Shown: positions 1 through 11,044, counted from the first letter of the stretch. The stretch: 64,000 nt of DNA from Erinaceus europaeus (GCF_950295315.1 NC_080165.1:10469723-10533722), one strand, 5' to 3'. Translations and numbers: made by a program. The notes: generated by a model not told the origin, from the sequence alone.

Positions 1-2570
1 TTGGCAATTCTAGGTGTTTTCAGGTTCCAGATAAATGATTGTAGCGTTTGTTCTATTCTCTTAAAGAAGCCTGGTGGAACTTTGATGGGTATTGCATTAA
101 ATTTGTATATGGCTCTGGGGAGAATATTCATTTTGATGATATTTATTCTTCCAATCCATGAGCATGGGATATCTTTCCATTTCTTGGTATCAGTTTCTAT
201 CTCCTTGAGTAGCGACTCATAGTTTTCAGTATACAAGTCTTTCACTTCTTTGGTCAACTTTATTCCTAGGTATTTGATTGATTTTGCTGAAACAGTAAAT
301 GGGAGTGATTTCTGGATGTCTTCTTCTTCAGATTTAGTGTTTGCATAAAGAAATGCCACTGATTTTTGTACATTGATTTTGTAGCCTGATACCTTGCTAT
401 ATTGCCTAACAACTTCCAGTAATTTTCTACTGGATTCTTTAGGTCTTTCTATGTATACTATCATATCATCTGCAAATAGTGAGAGCTTGACTTCTTCCCT
501 TCCAATCTGTATCCCTTTGATTTCTTTCTCTTGCCTGATTGCTATGGCAAGAACTTCCAATACTATGTTGAAGAGTAACGGTGACAGTGGACAGCCCTGT
601 CTAGTCCCCGATCTGAGGGGGAATGCTTTCAGCTTCTCTCCATTGAGTATGATGTTGGCTGTAGGTTTGCTATATATAGACTCCACTATCTTGAGGAATT
701 TCCCATCTATTCCCATTTTCTGTAGAGTTTTGAGCATGAATGGGTGTTGGATTTTGTCAAAGGCTTTCTCTGCATCTATTGAGATAATCATGTGGTTTTT
801 GGCTTTGCTTTTATTGATGTGATGAATGACATTGATTGATTTACGGATGTTGAACCAGCCTTGCATTCCTGGGATGAATCCCACTTGGTCATGATGAACA
901 ATCTTTTTGATGTGTTGCTGTATCCGGTTGGCCAAGATCTTGTTTAATATTTTGGCATCTATGTTCATCAGAGATATTGGTCTGTAGTTTTCCTTTTTTG
1001 TTCTGTCCCTATCAGCTTTTGGTATCAGGGTGATGTTGGCTTCATAAAAGGTGGAAGGGAGTATTCCTGTCTCTTCAATCTTATGGAATAGCTTAAGAAG
1101 TATGGGTATTAACTGTTTCCTGAAAGTTTTGTAGAATTCATTTGTGAAACCATCTGGTCCAGGACTTTTGTTGTTGGGGAGATTCTTAATAACGGTTTCA
1201 ATTTCTTTGTCTGTGATTGGTGCATTTAGATTTTGTAGTTCTTCTTGGTTCAGTTTTGGAAGTGCATAGGTTTCTAGGAATTGTTCCATTTCTTCCAGAT
1301 TCTCTAGCTTGGTGGCATATAGTTCTTTATAGAAGTTTCGCAGAATTCTCTGGATTTCTGTGGTGTCAGTTGTGATATCTCCTGCATCGTTTACAATTCT
1401 ATTAATTTGAGTCTTCTCTCTTTTTTGTTTGGTGAGTCTGGCTAGGGGTTTGTCAATTTTGTTTAATCTTTCAAAGAACCAACATTTGGCTTCATTGATC
1501 TTTTGTATGGTTCTTTTATTTTCGATGTTGTTTATTTCTGCTCTAACTTTAGTGATTTCTGTCCTTCTGGTTGCTTTAGGGTTCCTTTGTTCCTCTTCCT
1601 CTAAGTCCTTGAGGTGTCTAGTAAGGTCGTTCATTTGGGCTTCTTCTTGGTGTTTAATATGTGATTGTATGGCTATAAGTTTCCCTCTCAGTACTGCTTT
1701 CGCTGTGTCCCAAATATTTTGATAGGTTGTGTCTTCATTTTCATTAGTTTCCAGGAACATTTGAATTTCCTGTTTGAGTGAGTCTCTGACCCAGTGGTTC
1801 TTAAGGAGCATGTTGTTTAGTTTCCAAATTCTATGTCTTTTAATAATTTTCCGTTTGTTGTTAAAAGTTAGTTTTACTCCACTGTGGTCTGAGAAGATAC
1901 TTGGGATGATTTCAATGCTCTTGAATTTATTGATGCTGTCTTTGTGGCCTAACATGTGGTCTATCCTTGAGTATGTGTTATGTGGATTTGAAAAGAAGGT
2001 GTATTCCAGTTTTTTTGGGTGGAGGAGTCTGAAAATGTCCAAGAGGTCTAGTCTGTCAATCTCTTCATTCAATTCTCTTGTATCTTTATTGGTTCTCTGC
2101 TTTGTTGATCTGTCTAAGTGTGAGAGTGGGGTATTGAAGTCTCCCACTATTATTGTATTACTATTGATGTATTTTTGAAATTCTTTCAGTAGGTGTTTAA
2201 TGTATTTAGATGGTCCCTCGTTGGGTGCATAGATGTTAATAATTGTTAAGTCTTCTTGGCTGATTGATCCTCTAATCATTATGTAATGTCCTTGCCTATC
2301 TTTTATTACTTTATTTAATTTAAAATCTATCGTGTCTGAGATGAGAATGGCTGTTCCTGCCCTTTTTTGTGGACCGTTAGCCTGTATGATAGTTTTCCAT
2401 CCTTTCACTTTAAGTCTGTGTTTATCTTGTTGTGACAGATGGGATTCTTGCAAGCAGCATATGGTTGGGTTATGTTTTCTGATCCATCCCCCCACCCTGT
2501 GCCTTTTGATGGGTGAGTTTAAGCCATTGACATTTATTGATATTATGGATTTAATGTATTGTAGTGCCAT
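1..2570 (-). CDS. L1 ORF2p, endonuclease and reverse transcriptase (C-terminus beyond window)
   Basis: ORF2 encodes the protein that nicks target DNA and reverse-transcribes L1 RNA. From the ATG at 2570 I translated about 856 codons on the minus strand without meeting a stop or a frame shift. The N-terminal apurinic-type endonuclease is visible: VNGLN near residue 15, [30 protein letters not shown] and SDHSGVKL. The reverse transcriptase follows, with [30 protein letters not shown], the [12 protein letters not shown] segment and the catalytic [11 protein letters not shown]. The visible part ends in the thumb-side [21 protein letters not shown] region. The cysteine-rich C-terminus is off the edge. 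An in-frame TAA lies a short way upstream of the ATG, which supports this start. Confidence 0.88.
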   Translation of the reverse strand, partial: MALQYIKSIISINVNGLNSPIKRHRVGGWIRKHNPTICCLQESHLSQQDKHRLKVKGWKTIIQANGPQKRAGTAILISDTIDFKLNKVIKDRQGHYIMIRGSISQEDLTIINIYAPNEGPSKYIKHLLKEFQKYINSNTIIVGDFNTPLSHLDRSTKQRTNKDTRELNEEIDRLDLLDIFRLLHPKKLEYTFFSNPHNTYSRIDHMLGHKDSINKFKSIEIIPSIFSDHSGVKLTFNNKRKIIKRHRIWKLNNMLLKNHWVRDSLKQEIQMFLETNENEDTTYQNIWDTAKAVLRGKLIAIQSHIKHQEEAQMNDLTRHLKDLEEEEQRNPKATRRTEITKVRAEINNIENKRTIQKINEAKCWFFERLNKIDKPLARLTKQKREKTQINRIVNDAGDITTDTTEIQRILRNFYKELYATKLENLEEMEQFLETYALPKLNQEELQNLNAPITDKEIETVIKNLPNNKSPGPDGFTNEFYKTFRKQLIPILLKLFHKIEETGILPSTFYEANITLIPKADRDRTKKENYRPISLMNIDAKILNKILANRIQQHIKKIVHHDQVGFIPGMQGWFNIRKSINVIHHINKSKAKNHMIISIDAEKAFDKIQHPFMLKTLQKMGIDGKFLKIVESIYSKPTANIILNGEKLKAFPLRSGTRQGCPLSPLLFNIVLEVLAIAIRQEKEIKGIQIGREEVKLSLFADDMIVYIERPKESSRKLLEVVRQYSKVSGYKINVQKSVAFLYANTKSEEEDIQKSLPFTVSAKSIKYLGIKLTKEVKDLYTENYESLLKEIETDTKKWKDIPCSWIGRINIIKMNILPRAIYKFNAIPIKVPPGFFKRIEQTLQSFIWNLKTPRIA

Positions 2571-2630
2571 TGTTCTAAAAAACGATTTGTTTACTCTGAT
2601 ATATTACAAGTATTATAGTGATGTTCTTGT

Positions 2631-3545
2631 TTATAAGAGGTCTTTTAGTACCTCTTTCAGGGCCGGCTTGGTGATAGTTGCCTCCTTTAACTGTTGTTTG
2701 TCTAAGAAGGTTTTGATCCCTCCGTCTAGCTTGAATGAAAGTCTAGCAGGATATATTATCCTTGGTTGAAACCCTTTTTCATTCAGGGCTCGATAGATAT
2801 CTTGCCACTCCCTTCTGGCTTTTAGAGTTTGAGTGGAGAAATCTGCAGAAAGTCTTATGGGTTTTCCCCTGTATGTGACTTTTTGTTTCTCTCTTGCAGC
2901 CTTTAGGATCCTTTCTTTATCCTTACTTCTTCTCATTGTGACTATGATGTGTCTTGGTGTTTTCAGGTCTGGGTTGATTCTGTTTGGTACTCTCTGGGCC
3001 TCTTGCACCTTGATATCCTTTCTGTTATTCAGGTCTGGGAAATTTTCTTGTATTATTTCCTCTAGAATGTTTGCTTCCCCTTCCTCTCTTTCTTCCTCTG
3101 GCAGGCCAATTATACGAATGTTACTTCTTTTGAGATCATCCCATATGTCTCTGTTGTTGTTTTCAGTGTCTCTCAATCTCTTTTTAAGCTCTTTCACCTC
3201 TTTCTTAGTTTTCTCTAACTCATCCTCTGTCTGACTAATTCTGTTTTCTGCTTCTGTTAGTCTGCTTTCCCTTGCCTCAGCTTCTTTCTTCATTACAGCT
3301 ATTTCAGCTTTCAGTTCTCTAATTGTCTCAAGATAATCAGTATTTTCCTTGGGTGTCTCAACTGTTGTTTCCCTAATACTGCCATTCCTTTCCTCCAATG
3401 TTGTTTTCATTTCTGTGATTAATAAGTTTATTATTGCTTGCATACTTTTCTTATCTATGGTTACTTCTGACTGATTTATGGTTTCTTCTGGGCTCTTGTC
3501 TTCATTCATTGGGGTAGCAGTTTTATTTGTTTTTAATCTACCCAT
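2631..3545 (-). CDS. L1 ORF1p, RNA-binding coiled-coil protein (intact)
   Basis: This complete 304-residue ORF matches mammalian L1 ORF1p, the trimeric RNA chaperone that packages L1 RNA. Residues 1-40 are polar. Residues about 70-135 form a heptad-rich, charged coiled coil (ELKAEIAVMKKEAEARESRL and onward). An RRM-like domain begins at NIRIIGLPE (142-150). The C-terminal domain covers about 222-304 and contains YRGKPIRLSADFS and YPARLSF (265-271), as is usual for the family. The ORF ends about 60 nt before the ORF2 ATG, a typical L1 spacer. No stop or frame change is present. Confidence 0.95.
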   Translation of the reverse strand: MGRLKTNKTATPMNEDKSPEETINQSEVTIDKKSMQAIINLLITEMKTTLEERNGSIRETTVETPKENTDYLETIRELKAEIAVMKKEAEARESRLTEAENRISQTEDELEKTKKEVKELKKRLRDTENNNRDIWDDLKRSNIRIIGLPEEEREEGEANILEEIIQENFPDLNNRKDIKVQEAQRVPNRINPDLKTPRHIIVTMRRSKDKERILKAAREKQKVTYRGKPIRLSADFSTQTLKARREWQDIYRALNEKGFQPRIIYPARLSFKLDGGIKTFLDKQQLKEATITKPALKEVLKDLL

Positions 3546-4263
3546 TTTTTTTATTTATGTGTTTCTCTCTTTTTTTTTTTTTTAATGCTCTGTTGTTCCT
3601 CAGTTGTTGTGTTTTGAGCACAAGTAACACTGTACTAAATACCTTTATGACAATTGCACTCACCAACCTCCGGAATTACAGTAGCAACTGAAGTAAGTAT
3701 TAAAGGAGTTTAATCATTACCAGTTAGCCAAACAATTTCTCCAGTCCGTGAAAAAATAGTAACCAAATCCCAGTGAAGAAAGAGAAAAGAAAGAGAGGAT
3801 AGCAAGAATAGACAGTTATGAAAATCTACTATCCAGTGTATATTCTAGGGTAACAAGAGTGTAAAGGGAACTAGAGCAGAGATACACACATAGAGAGTCC
3901 ACTCTGGGTCAGATTTCTTCCCCAAAGTAATTCACAAATTCAGAAAGGCAAAGAAGAAAGAAGTGTATGACAAGATAAAAAAAAAATAATAATAATAATA
4001 AATTAAAAAAAAGAGATAGAGAGAGATAAGAGAGAGAAAAGGGAGAATATAAGAAGAAGGGTTGTAATTAAAGAGCAGTGCGAGGAACTTCCCAAATGTG
4101 TTATCAGTGAGTTTAAAAAAAAAAAAAAAAACCCTGTTTGGTGGTATGGGGTATCCTGCTAGTAGCTGGTCCCAGGCACTGCTTATGGTGGGGGGGGGGG
4201 GGAGCGGCGGGAAGGATGTATGCTTGAAAATTAAAAGGAAGAAAAAAGAATTTTTTTCCCCTA

Positions 4264-4440
4264 CTCTAATTCTTAACCCAAATTAAGTTATAGACAGCTC
4301 TTTGGTATGACTGCTGTGGCCCCTTATTGGCTGGCCTGCTAAAGGCAGAAAATCCTATTGTTTACACGAGATGTGTCCGGAGCTCAAAGGCTAGCCACTT
4401 CTCCTTTGTCCGCCATCTTCCGGGAAACTCCCCCCTCCAG
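4264..4440 (-). repeat. L1 5' UTR repeated unit, inner copy
   Basis: It shares tctaattcttaacccaaatt, ggcctgctaaaggcagaaaa and the gccatcttcc site with 4732-4895, in the same order and orientation. The start-to-start offset is about 468 bp. Confidence 0.8.
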
Positions 4441-4731
4441 ACTTTTTTAAAGGATTTCTCAAAAATGAAAACTAGCTCCAAATCCTTTGATCCAATGAGA
4501 GCTATACTCAAGAAGTCTTTGGATCTGCTCTCAGGGTCACGGTGGACCCTGGATTCTCCCAAGAGGAAGCCCCCGAGCTAAAGTGCTCTCTCCGGGTCCT
4601 CTGCCCGCCGCCGCGCTCTGCAACCGGCGGAGGAGCCGCCTTCCTGGGCGGGCGGAGGACAATGCCCGGCGCACTCTCCTTGCCCGGCGCCCTGGGAATT
4701 CTGGAGCCCCGCTAGTCCGTGTCACCTTTAC

Positions 4732-4895
4732 TCTAATTCTTAACCCAAATTAAATTGTACCCACTCTTTGGTGTCACCCCTTATTAACTGGCCTGCTAAA
4801 GGCAGAAAATCCTACCGTTGCCGACGATGCCGTCAGAGCGCTCGCTGCCAGCAACTTCTCAGGCCGCCATCTTCCTCTCCCTCCGGCATTCCACT
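4732..4895 (-). repeat. L1 5' UTR repeated unit, outer copy
   Basis: This is the second copy of the unit at 4264-4440. It keeps the same landmarks but differs by substitutions and indels, including a different sequence (ccgttgccgacgatgccgtc) before the gccatcttcc site. Confidence 0.8.
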
Positions 4896-4933
4896 TTCTA
4901 ACTTATGCATAGGTTCCTCCACCAACAGATTGT

Positions 4934-5153
4934 GTGTTTATTATTTATTTAATTATATTTACTTATTTATTGATTAGAGACAGCCAGAAATCAAGCAAGA
5001 AGAAAGTGACAGGGAGAGACAGAAAGACACCTGCCGCCCTGCTTCACCACTTGCAAAGGCTTCCCCCTGCAGGTGGAAACGGGGACTTGAACCTGAGTCC
5101 GTGCACACTGTACCATGTGTGCTCAACCAGGTGCGCCACCGCCTGGTGCCTAG
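4934..5153 (-). mobile_element. SINE-B
   Basis: Antisense copy. The A-rich tail appears as T-rich sequence at 4934-4975. The box B-like sequence appears as ggacttgaacctgag and the head as gcgccaccgcctggtgcc. Confidence 0.88.
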
Positions 5154-5774
5154 ACTGTGCTTTTCCAAAGTAAAATATGCCCCACTTTTCAGGGGCATTG
5201 CCAGTCAGATTTAATGCCCTGCCGTTACTATAATGAACACTAGATGTCGCCAGGGAGTTCTATAAGATTTCACAACAGAGGGCGCACTAGAACTGTTACT
5301 AATAGGTCCAGTCGATTTTTTTTTTCCTACTAAGTATATCTATATTAAGTTGAGGAAATGATGTTTTACAAGATTGATAATTGTCTCAAGGGTACACTTA
5401 CACAGTTCCCTAAAGTATGTGTTAGGACGCCTCACTGAACGCCTAGCACCCCTCTCCCTCCGCTGCAGGACTCTGTCTGTCCTTCCCTCAGTGGCCTCGG
5501 ATTCACAGACACAGACCGAGGGTTAATTCAAGCTTCACTGTGTTTGCCGCATTTTGTACTTATTTCTGCAGATTCCTGGAACTAAACGAATGTATTCTAG
5601 GACTCAAGCAGAAAATAAATAGGTGACACTACAAATCCTGAGGAGAGGGGGAAAAAAAAAAGAGCTCGGTAAAGAGGAGAAAGCAACGCCACAAATATTA
5701 AAACATAGTATTAAAATGTGTTTTTCAAATAATATAAAAGAAGCATCTAACATTTATTTTTTTTCAAATTTTTA
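5154..5774. other. Unique intergenic sequence
   Basis: I see no gene or recognisable repeat here apart from short A/T runs near 5319 and 5651. Confidence 0.5.
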
Positions 5775-5930
5775 AAATTTATTTTTCTTGATAGAACAGA
5801 GAGTAATTGAGAGGAAGAGAGAGAGAGAGATGGAGAAAGAGAGAGAGAACTGCAGCCCGGCTTCACCACTTGTGACGCTTTCCCCTTGCGGGACAGAGGA
5901 CTTGAACCTGGGTTTTTGCATGGTCACAAA
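5775..5930 (-). mobile_element. SINE-B, partial
   Basis: The tail and body are present (ttgatagaacagagagtaat, then ctgcagcccggcttcaccac). The head is missing after gaacctgggtttttgca, where repeat R begins. Confidence 0.75.
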
Positions 5931-6340
5931 TTTGGCTTTATATGTTAACTCTTTCAGACACCAGGTCCCAGATGCTACCAAGATGCCAACCAGACTTCCG
6001 TGGACAGACAACCCCACCAATGTGTCCTGGAGCCCCCGCTTCCCCAGAGCCCTTCCCCATTAGGGAAAGAGAGAGACAGGCTGGGAGTATGGATTGACCT
6101 GCCAATGCCCATGTTCAGCAGGGAAGCAATTACAGAAGCCAGACCTGCCACCTTCTGCATCTCACAATGACCTCGGGTCCATCCTCCCAGAGGGATAGAG
6201 AATAGGACAGCTATCAGGGGAGGGGATGGGATATGGAGTCCTGGTGGTGGGAATCGTGTGGAGTTTTACCCCTCTTATCCTATGGTCTTGTCAGTGTTTC
6301 CTTTTTATAAATAAAAATTTAAAAATGATAATAAAATAAA
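5931..6340 (+). mobile_element. Repeat R, sense, 5'-truncated
   Basis: It runs from tatatgttaactctttcaga through gacagacaaccccaccaatg and gggaagcaattacagaagcc to the A-rich end tcctttttataaataaaaat. The 5' truncation and A-rich 3' end suggest target-primed retroposition. Confidence 0.75.
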
Positions 6341-6359
6341 TAAAAATAATAGTAAAGTA

Positions 6360-6612
6360 GCAGCATGTGGGGCCATACAGCAGCACACAGGGCCAAGCCC
6401 CTGGTCTCCGCCAGCAAGGGGGAAGTTTCAGGAGGAGCAAATCAGCGCTGCAGGTGTCTTTCTCGCTCCTTCTCTACCTCTCCCCCCCTCAACCTCCAAT
6501 TTCTCTCTGTCTTAGCAAATAAAATAAGGGAAAAAAGAAAAAATGGCCTCTGGAAGCAGTGGATACATCATGCGGGCCAGTGATAACACTGGTGGCAACA
6601 GAAGAAAAAGTG
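6360..6612 (+). mobile_element. Diverged SINE-B with 3' module M
   Basis: The head is degraded (ggggccatacagcagcacac). The middle and the caaataaaataaggg tail are recognisable. Module M follows (atggcctctggaagcagtgg to aacactggtggcaacagaag). Confidence 0.72.
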
Positions 6613-6740
6613 CATTAAGTTCTCAGAGTCATTTATTATCAAGGAAATGCAAATAATGCCCACAAAGAGCTGCCTTACATGTGAAAGCACGGACACCACA
6701 AGTGTTGGCTAAGATGTGGGGGGAGAGAAGCCCTTCTACA

Positions 6741-7011
6741 GGGAGTCAGTGGCAGCGCAGCAGGTTAAGCGCACGTGGCGCAAGCACAAGGACCTGGCAT
6801 AAAGATCCCGGTTCGAGCCCATGGGGAAGTCGCTTCACAGGCGGTGAAGCAGGTCTGCAGGTGTCTATCTTTCTCTCCCCCTCTCTGTCTTCCCCTCCTC
6901 TCTCCATTTCTCTGTCCTATCCAACAACGACGACATCAATAATAACAACAGCAATAACTACAACAATAAAACAACAAGGGCAACAAAAGGGAATAAATAA
7001 ATAAATATTTA

Positions 7012-7012
<1 letters not shown>
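6741..7012 (+). mobile_element. SINE-A inserted in an L1 fragment
   Basis: Full head and body. The tail ends aataaataaatatttaaag. The flanking duplication cccttctac marks the insertion. There is a small deletion after gttcgagccc, before the ggggaagtcgcttcacaggc part. Confidence 0.9.
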
Positions 7013-7062
<50 letters not shown>

Positions 7063-7063
7063 G
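7008..7063 (+). repeat. (GAAA)n microsatellite
   Basis: About 13 units of aaag grow out of the 3' tail of the SINE-A. Confidence 0.95.
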
Positions 7064-7332
7064 AAGAAACCCTTCTACGCTGCTGGTGGAAACGTAGATA
7101 CAGTGGTCTAACTGCTATGGAGAACAATCTGGAGATAGCTCTTCACAATAAAAACAGACCTACCCTATGACCCAGTCTTTCCTTTCCTGGGGATTTTTGT
7201 AAAAAGAAACAAAACACTTACATAAATAGATCTAAGTACAGCTATATTCATAGCAGCATGATTTGTAATAGACCGTACTTAGAAGAAATCCAGATGCCAA
7301 GGACAGAAGAGTGATTACGAAAGTTCTATGTG

Positions 7333-7543
7333 GGGCCAGGTGGTGGCACACCTGGTTGAGGCACATACTACAATGCGTAAGAACCCGGTTCGAGCCCTCC
7401 GCCCCCCCACCTGCAGGGGGAAAGCTTCATAAGTGGTGAAGCAGGGCTGCAGGTCTCTCTCTCCCTCTTTATCACCCCCTTCCCTCTTGATTTCTGGCTG
7501 TTTCTATTCTATAAATAAAGATAATTTTAAAAAAAGAAAAGAA
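7333..7543 (+). mobile_element. SINE-B
   Basis: Head ggggccaggtggtggcacac. A box B-like ggttcgagccctcc is present. The tail is ataaataaagataatttt. Confidence 0.9.
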
Positions 7544-7555
7544 AGTCCTATGAGG

Positions 7556-7785
7556 GGAGTCGCTTCACAGGCAGTGAAGCAGGTCTGCAGGTGTCTATCT
7601 TTCTCTCCCCATCTCTTCATTTCATGTCTTCCCCTCCTCTCTCCATTTCTCTTTGTCCTATCCAGCAACGAAGACATCATCAACAACAACAACAATAACT
7701 ACAACAATAAAACAACAAGTGCAACAGGAGGGAATAAATAACTACAACAAGGGCAACAAAAGGGAAAATAAATATTTTTTAAAAG
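7556..7785 (+). mobile_element. SINE-A, lacking its tRNA-like head
   Basis: It begins abruptly at ggggagtcgcttcacaggca and keeps the body and tail. The tail contains a partial duplication of the aataactacaacaagggcaa segment. Confidence 0.85.
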
Positions 7786-7846
7786 AAATATTTAGTAACT
7801 ATAAATTCACCCCTATTAAGTCAAAAATAGAATTGTCTCTGAAGGA

Positions 7847-8055
7847 GGGGCCGTATGGTGACACACCTGGTAAAGCACACATGTTACAGGGCACAAAGAC
7901 CCAGGTTCAAGCCCCTGGTCCCCACCTGCAGGGGGAAAGCTTCACATGTGATGTAGCAGGGCTGATTCCCTCTCTATCCTCCCCTTCCTCTCATTTTTTT
8001 GGCTGTCTTTATTCAATAAATAAATCGAGATAATAAAAACTTTTTTTATAAAAAG
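7847..8055 (+). mobile_element. SINE-B
   Basis: Head ggggccgtatggtgacacac, then gttcaagcccctggtcccca, tail caataaataaatcgagataa. Confidence 0.88.
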
Positions 8056-8848
8056 AAAGTCTTTCCAAAAAAAGGAATGCTCTCTGAAAGAACACTATAC
8101 TCTCACGTCTTATTTATGTTCTCAACAGGTATAGCTTAAAGGACTTTGGCTCTCCATTAGCATCATCAAATGCTGACTCAGTCACTAAGGCTGCAACTTC
8201 CTGTTTAATAAGTTGCTTACTCATACTCAGTGAGGGAGCTGGTCTGAAATCATGATCTCCGACGAGAGAAGGATGCTGAATATACCTTCAAACTCTGCCT
8301 AATGCAGATTGCTGACGCGAAAATCATATCTCTTAAAACTCATTTAAGCAGCTATTACTCAGAGTGCCACTGAGTTAGTCCTTCCAGTTAGTTGGCAGGT
8401 CTAGTGCACTTTAACTTTTATGCCCAGATTTCAACGTGTCTGACCAACATAATTAAGGAGCTAACATCTCTCTATGATACATGAAAAGGCCACATTTAAA
8501 TGTTGCATTCATAAATCGCTAGATAAAAAGTTAGCCTCAGGACCATGTGTTCGGTGAAAACGGGCCTCTTTTCTCCCTGGAATACATACTTATATCTGTC
8601 ACTCAAAATCTAAGACAGTTTCCAATTTAAAAAAAAAAAAGTTTCTATTTTATCTTAGAACATTAGGCTAAACTGCTTGGTGTTAAAAGAATTGCCTTGT
8701 TCTCACTCTCTCCCCCCTCTATTTCTCTATTTTATGAGTATTAGCTTGGCACTTGTATCAGAAAACTATGAGCCGGTTCAGATGCCCTAAGTCTAGTCCT
8801 CACCTTCTTCATCTTTTCTTGAGGATGTGATTAAAAACTATGCCATTC
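8056..8848. other. Unique intergenic sequence
   Basis: There is no coding pattern or identifiable repeat beyond a short A run near 8630. Confidence 0.5.
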
Positions 8849-9135
8849 CGGGAGTCGGGCGGTGGTACAGTGGGTTAAGCGCACGTGGCGCGAAGCGCAA
8901 GGACTGGCAAAGGATCCCGGTTCAAGCTCCCGGCTCCCCACCTGCAGGGGCGTCGTCGCTTCACAGGCGGTGAAGCAGGTCTGCAGGTGTCTGTCTTTCT
9001 CTTCCCCTTCTCTGTCTTCCCCGCCTCTCTCCATTTCTCTCTGTCCTATCTAACAATGACAACATCAGTAACAATAATAATTACAACAACAATAAAAAAC
9101 AAGGGCAACAAAAGGGAAAATAAATAAAGTTAAAA
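8849..9135 (+). mobile_element. SINE-A with target-site duplication
   Basis: Near-consensus copy. It is flanked by aaaactatgccattcc on the left and aaaactatgtcattcc on the right, one mismatch apart. Confidence 0.93.
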
Positions 9136-9477
9136 AAAAACTATGTCATTCCAAAAATACCATACATGCAAACAGATTTAAGCCTTGTCCCTACCACACT
9201 GAAGGAAGCTTCTGGGCTGTGGTGTCCATCTTTTTCTCTGTTTAAATTCTCTCTGAAAAAATTAGTCCTAAACAGTGAAGTCCAAGAATCAACAACAAAA
9301 ACAGTGCCTTCAGTTCCCAGTTGTAATTTATGACCATGAACTTTTTTTTTATAAATTAAATATAATTGCGATGAGTGATTTAACAGTGGTTTACAAAATG
9401 ATAATATTACAGGAGATGACAATGAACTTTTAAAACTTAAATCTATATGATTCTGCAGACTTCGTAGTTTTCAGTGT

Positions 9478-9605
9478 CATAAAAACAATTGTTTTATTTG
9501 ATTTCCACAACAATCCCTGGGGAGTCAGTCAGGGGAGCTGTTTACTCACACCTTACAGATGAGAACATAGGCAGGGAGCCTTGCCCAGGAGAACACTGCT
9601 CATCT
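9478..9605 (+). repeat. Probable MIR (ancient tRNA SINE)
   Basis: The sequence tttccacaacaatccctggg, followed by cttacagatgagaacatagg and cttgcccaggagaacactgc, fits the MIR core, diverged by indels. Confidence 0.5.
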
Positions 9606-9779
9606 GAATCTCTTGGCTCAGTGCAGCGTTTATCTCCTTTGTAGTCTGATTTCTCCAGGTTGCAAGAGCATTTGCTGTCAAAGAGAATATGATTATAATT
9701 GACGTCTATATTTTTTCCAAGGTACAGGTTTTGTCTGGTTGTTTGATGATGATGTTTTCCTTCTTTTCTCCCCCTTTTC

Positions 9780-10560
9780 TATTTTAACGTATTTATTTAT
9801 AAAATGGAAACACTGACCAAGATCATAGGATTAGAGGGGAACAATTCCTACCACCAGAGCTCCGTATCCCATGCCCTCCCCTGATAGCTTTCCTATTTTT
9901 TATCCCTCTGGGAGTATGGACCCAGGGTCACTATGGGGTGCAGAAGGTGGAAGGTCTGGCTTCTGTAACTGCTTCCCCACTGAACATGAGTGTTGGAAAG
10001 TTGATCCATACTGTCTCTCTCTTTCCCTAGTGGGGTGGGGCTCTGGGGAGGCGGAGCTCCAGGACACATTGGTGGGGTTGTCTGTCCAAGGAAGTCTGGT
10101 TGGCATCATGGTTACATCTGGAACCTGGTGTCTGAAAAAGCGTTAACATATAAAGCCAAACAAATTGTTGATGAATCATGAACCTAAAGGCTGGAATATT
10201 GCAGATGAAGATTTGGGGTCTCCGTTTTGGAAATAGTTAGTAGATCTATTTTAGGTATATTTTAAGGGGCCCATGACTTCATTAGTTTTTGCCTGATCCT
10301 GACATCTAATATGCAGGTAGATACAAGTTATTGTCTGGGGAGATGATGTCATGGCTGGAAAAAGGCCTAGAGAGCTGGATCATGGCAGAGAGTAGCTCAT
10401 AAATATGGGGAAAGTTTCTGAATATTGTTGACTGTAAACCCCATCGATTTGATCTGGGGTCCAAATTCAGCACAGGAGCCTGTGTAGCCTCTGCATCCCT
10501 GTAGGTCCGAACGTGCATTCTGTGGCCATCAATAGGCACATTCCGAGTTGCACCAATCTC
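9780..10560 (-). mobile_element. Repeat R, long antisense copy
   Basis: It runs from the T-rich end (atttataaaatggaaacact) to gcacattccgagttgcacca. This is about 780 bp of R, one of the longer copies here. It overlaps no gene. Confidence 0.78.
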
Positions 10561-10623
10561 TGCTTTTAAATGTGCATAGTTGTAAAGATCTATGCATAAT
10601 CAAGCTGCATTCTCTTTACAGAG

Positions 10624-10629
10624 AGTAAC
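10624..10629. repeat. Target-site duplication, left, of LTR
   Basis: The sequence agtaac is repeated at 11045-11050, bracketing the LTR exactly. Confidence 0.85.
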
Positions 10630-11044
10630 TGTCGGGCTGAGCTTCACTGATGGGAGACAGACGACCAGGGACTCATGGTTGAGCTGTAGGCAGGATCTCT
10701 TTATTCATGCAGAACACAGCGCAATCTAAGCCGAGCTAAACTAAACTAAAAACTAAACTAAAACGAACAATGCTGTCCTTATATATACTTTCCAAGTAGG
10801 GTGGGAACAGGATGTGACATAGAGAGGGTGGAGAGAAAAGTGACTGGTGAAAATCAGGGTGTGACAAGGAGAGGGGGCGGAGCAAAAAGACATCATGAAC
10901 CAATGGGGATTAAACCTATGCCATGCAGTGGTTATGTAAATAGAATACAGTGGTTATGTAAATAGAATGCAGTGTTAAGCAGGGGGGATTAAACCAAATG
11001 AAACAGAAGGGGTTTTTAGAAGCAGAATTAGAAGCATACCAACA
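10630..11044 (-). mobile_element. Solo LTR of a class II (ERVK/IAP-like) endogenous retrovirus
   Basis: A 415-bp segment starts TG and ends CA, and is bracketed by the 6-bp duplication agtaac. Six-bp duplications are typical of class II (beta-like) elements. On the minus strand it shows a TATA-like GTATATATAAGG and a later AATAAAG poly(A) signal, so transcription would run leftward. It contains a short tandem duplication (cagtggttatgtaaatagaa twice near 10927-10967). No internal viral genes are present, so it is a solo LTR left by recombination. Confidence 0.82.

Larger units (their letters stand above)
1..4917 (-). mobile_element. L1 (LINE-1) retrotransposon, 5' two thirds, truncated by window edge
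   Basis: A non-LTR retrotransposon reads right to left: 5' UTR (about 4917-3546), ORF1 (3545-2631), a spacer of about 60 nt, then ORF2 (2570 to beyond position 1). Its order and protein motifs are those of mammalian L1. The 5' end is placed near 4917, where GC-rich L1 sequence gives way to an AT-rich stretch and a SINE-B. The 3' third of ORF2, the 3' UTR and the poly(A) tail lie outside the window, so a target-site duplication cannot be checked. Both ORFs lack disabling changes in what is visible, which suggests a recent insertion. Confidence 0.93.
3546..4917 (-). promoter_or_regulatory. L1 5' UTR with internal promoter region
   Basis: About 1.4 kb separate ORF1 from the inferred L1 5' end. 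The ORF1-proximal part (3546-4260) is A- and purine-rich on the plus strand and holds poly(A) near 4113-4130 and a G run near 4190-4201. The distal part (4261-4917) is CpG-rich. Two sites read GGAAGATGGCGG on the minus strand (plus strand gccatcttcc near 4411 and 4868). These resemble the YY1-type AAGATGGC site near the 5' end of human L1. The promoter role is inferred from position and composition. Confidence 0.6.
6613..7333 (+). pseudogene. Old L1 ORF2 3' fragment, split by a SINE-A
   Basis: Two blocks (6613-6740 and 7064-7333) match the C-terminal part of L1 ORF2: caaggaaatgcaaataatgc, caagtgttggctaagatgtg, then cttctacgctgctggtggaa and agcagcatgatttgtaatag. Many substitutions have removed the reading frame. 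The inserted SINE duplicated cccttctac, seen on both sides. Confidence 0.72.

Noticed and set aside
394..2769. Several plus-strand ORFs of 90-145 codons
   Set aside because: They are antisense to L1 ORF2 and ORF1 and show no protein family features.
8849..8935. tRNA gene-like A and B boxes in SINE heads
   Set aside because: The heads are tRNA-derived but do not close into a normal cloverleaf with anticodon and 3' acceptor stem. They are SINE promoters.
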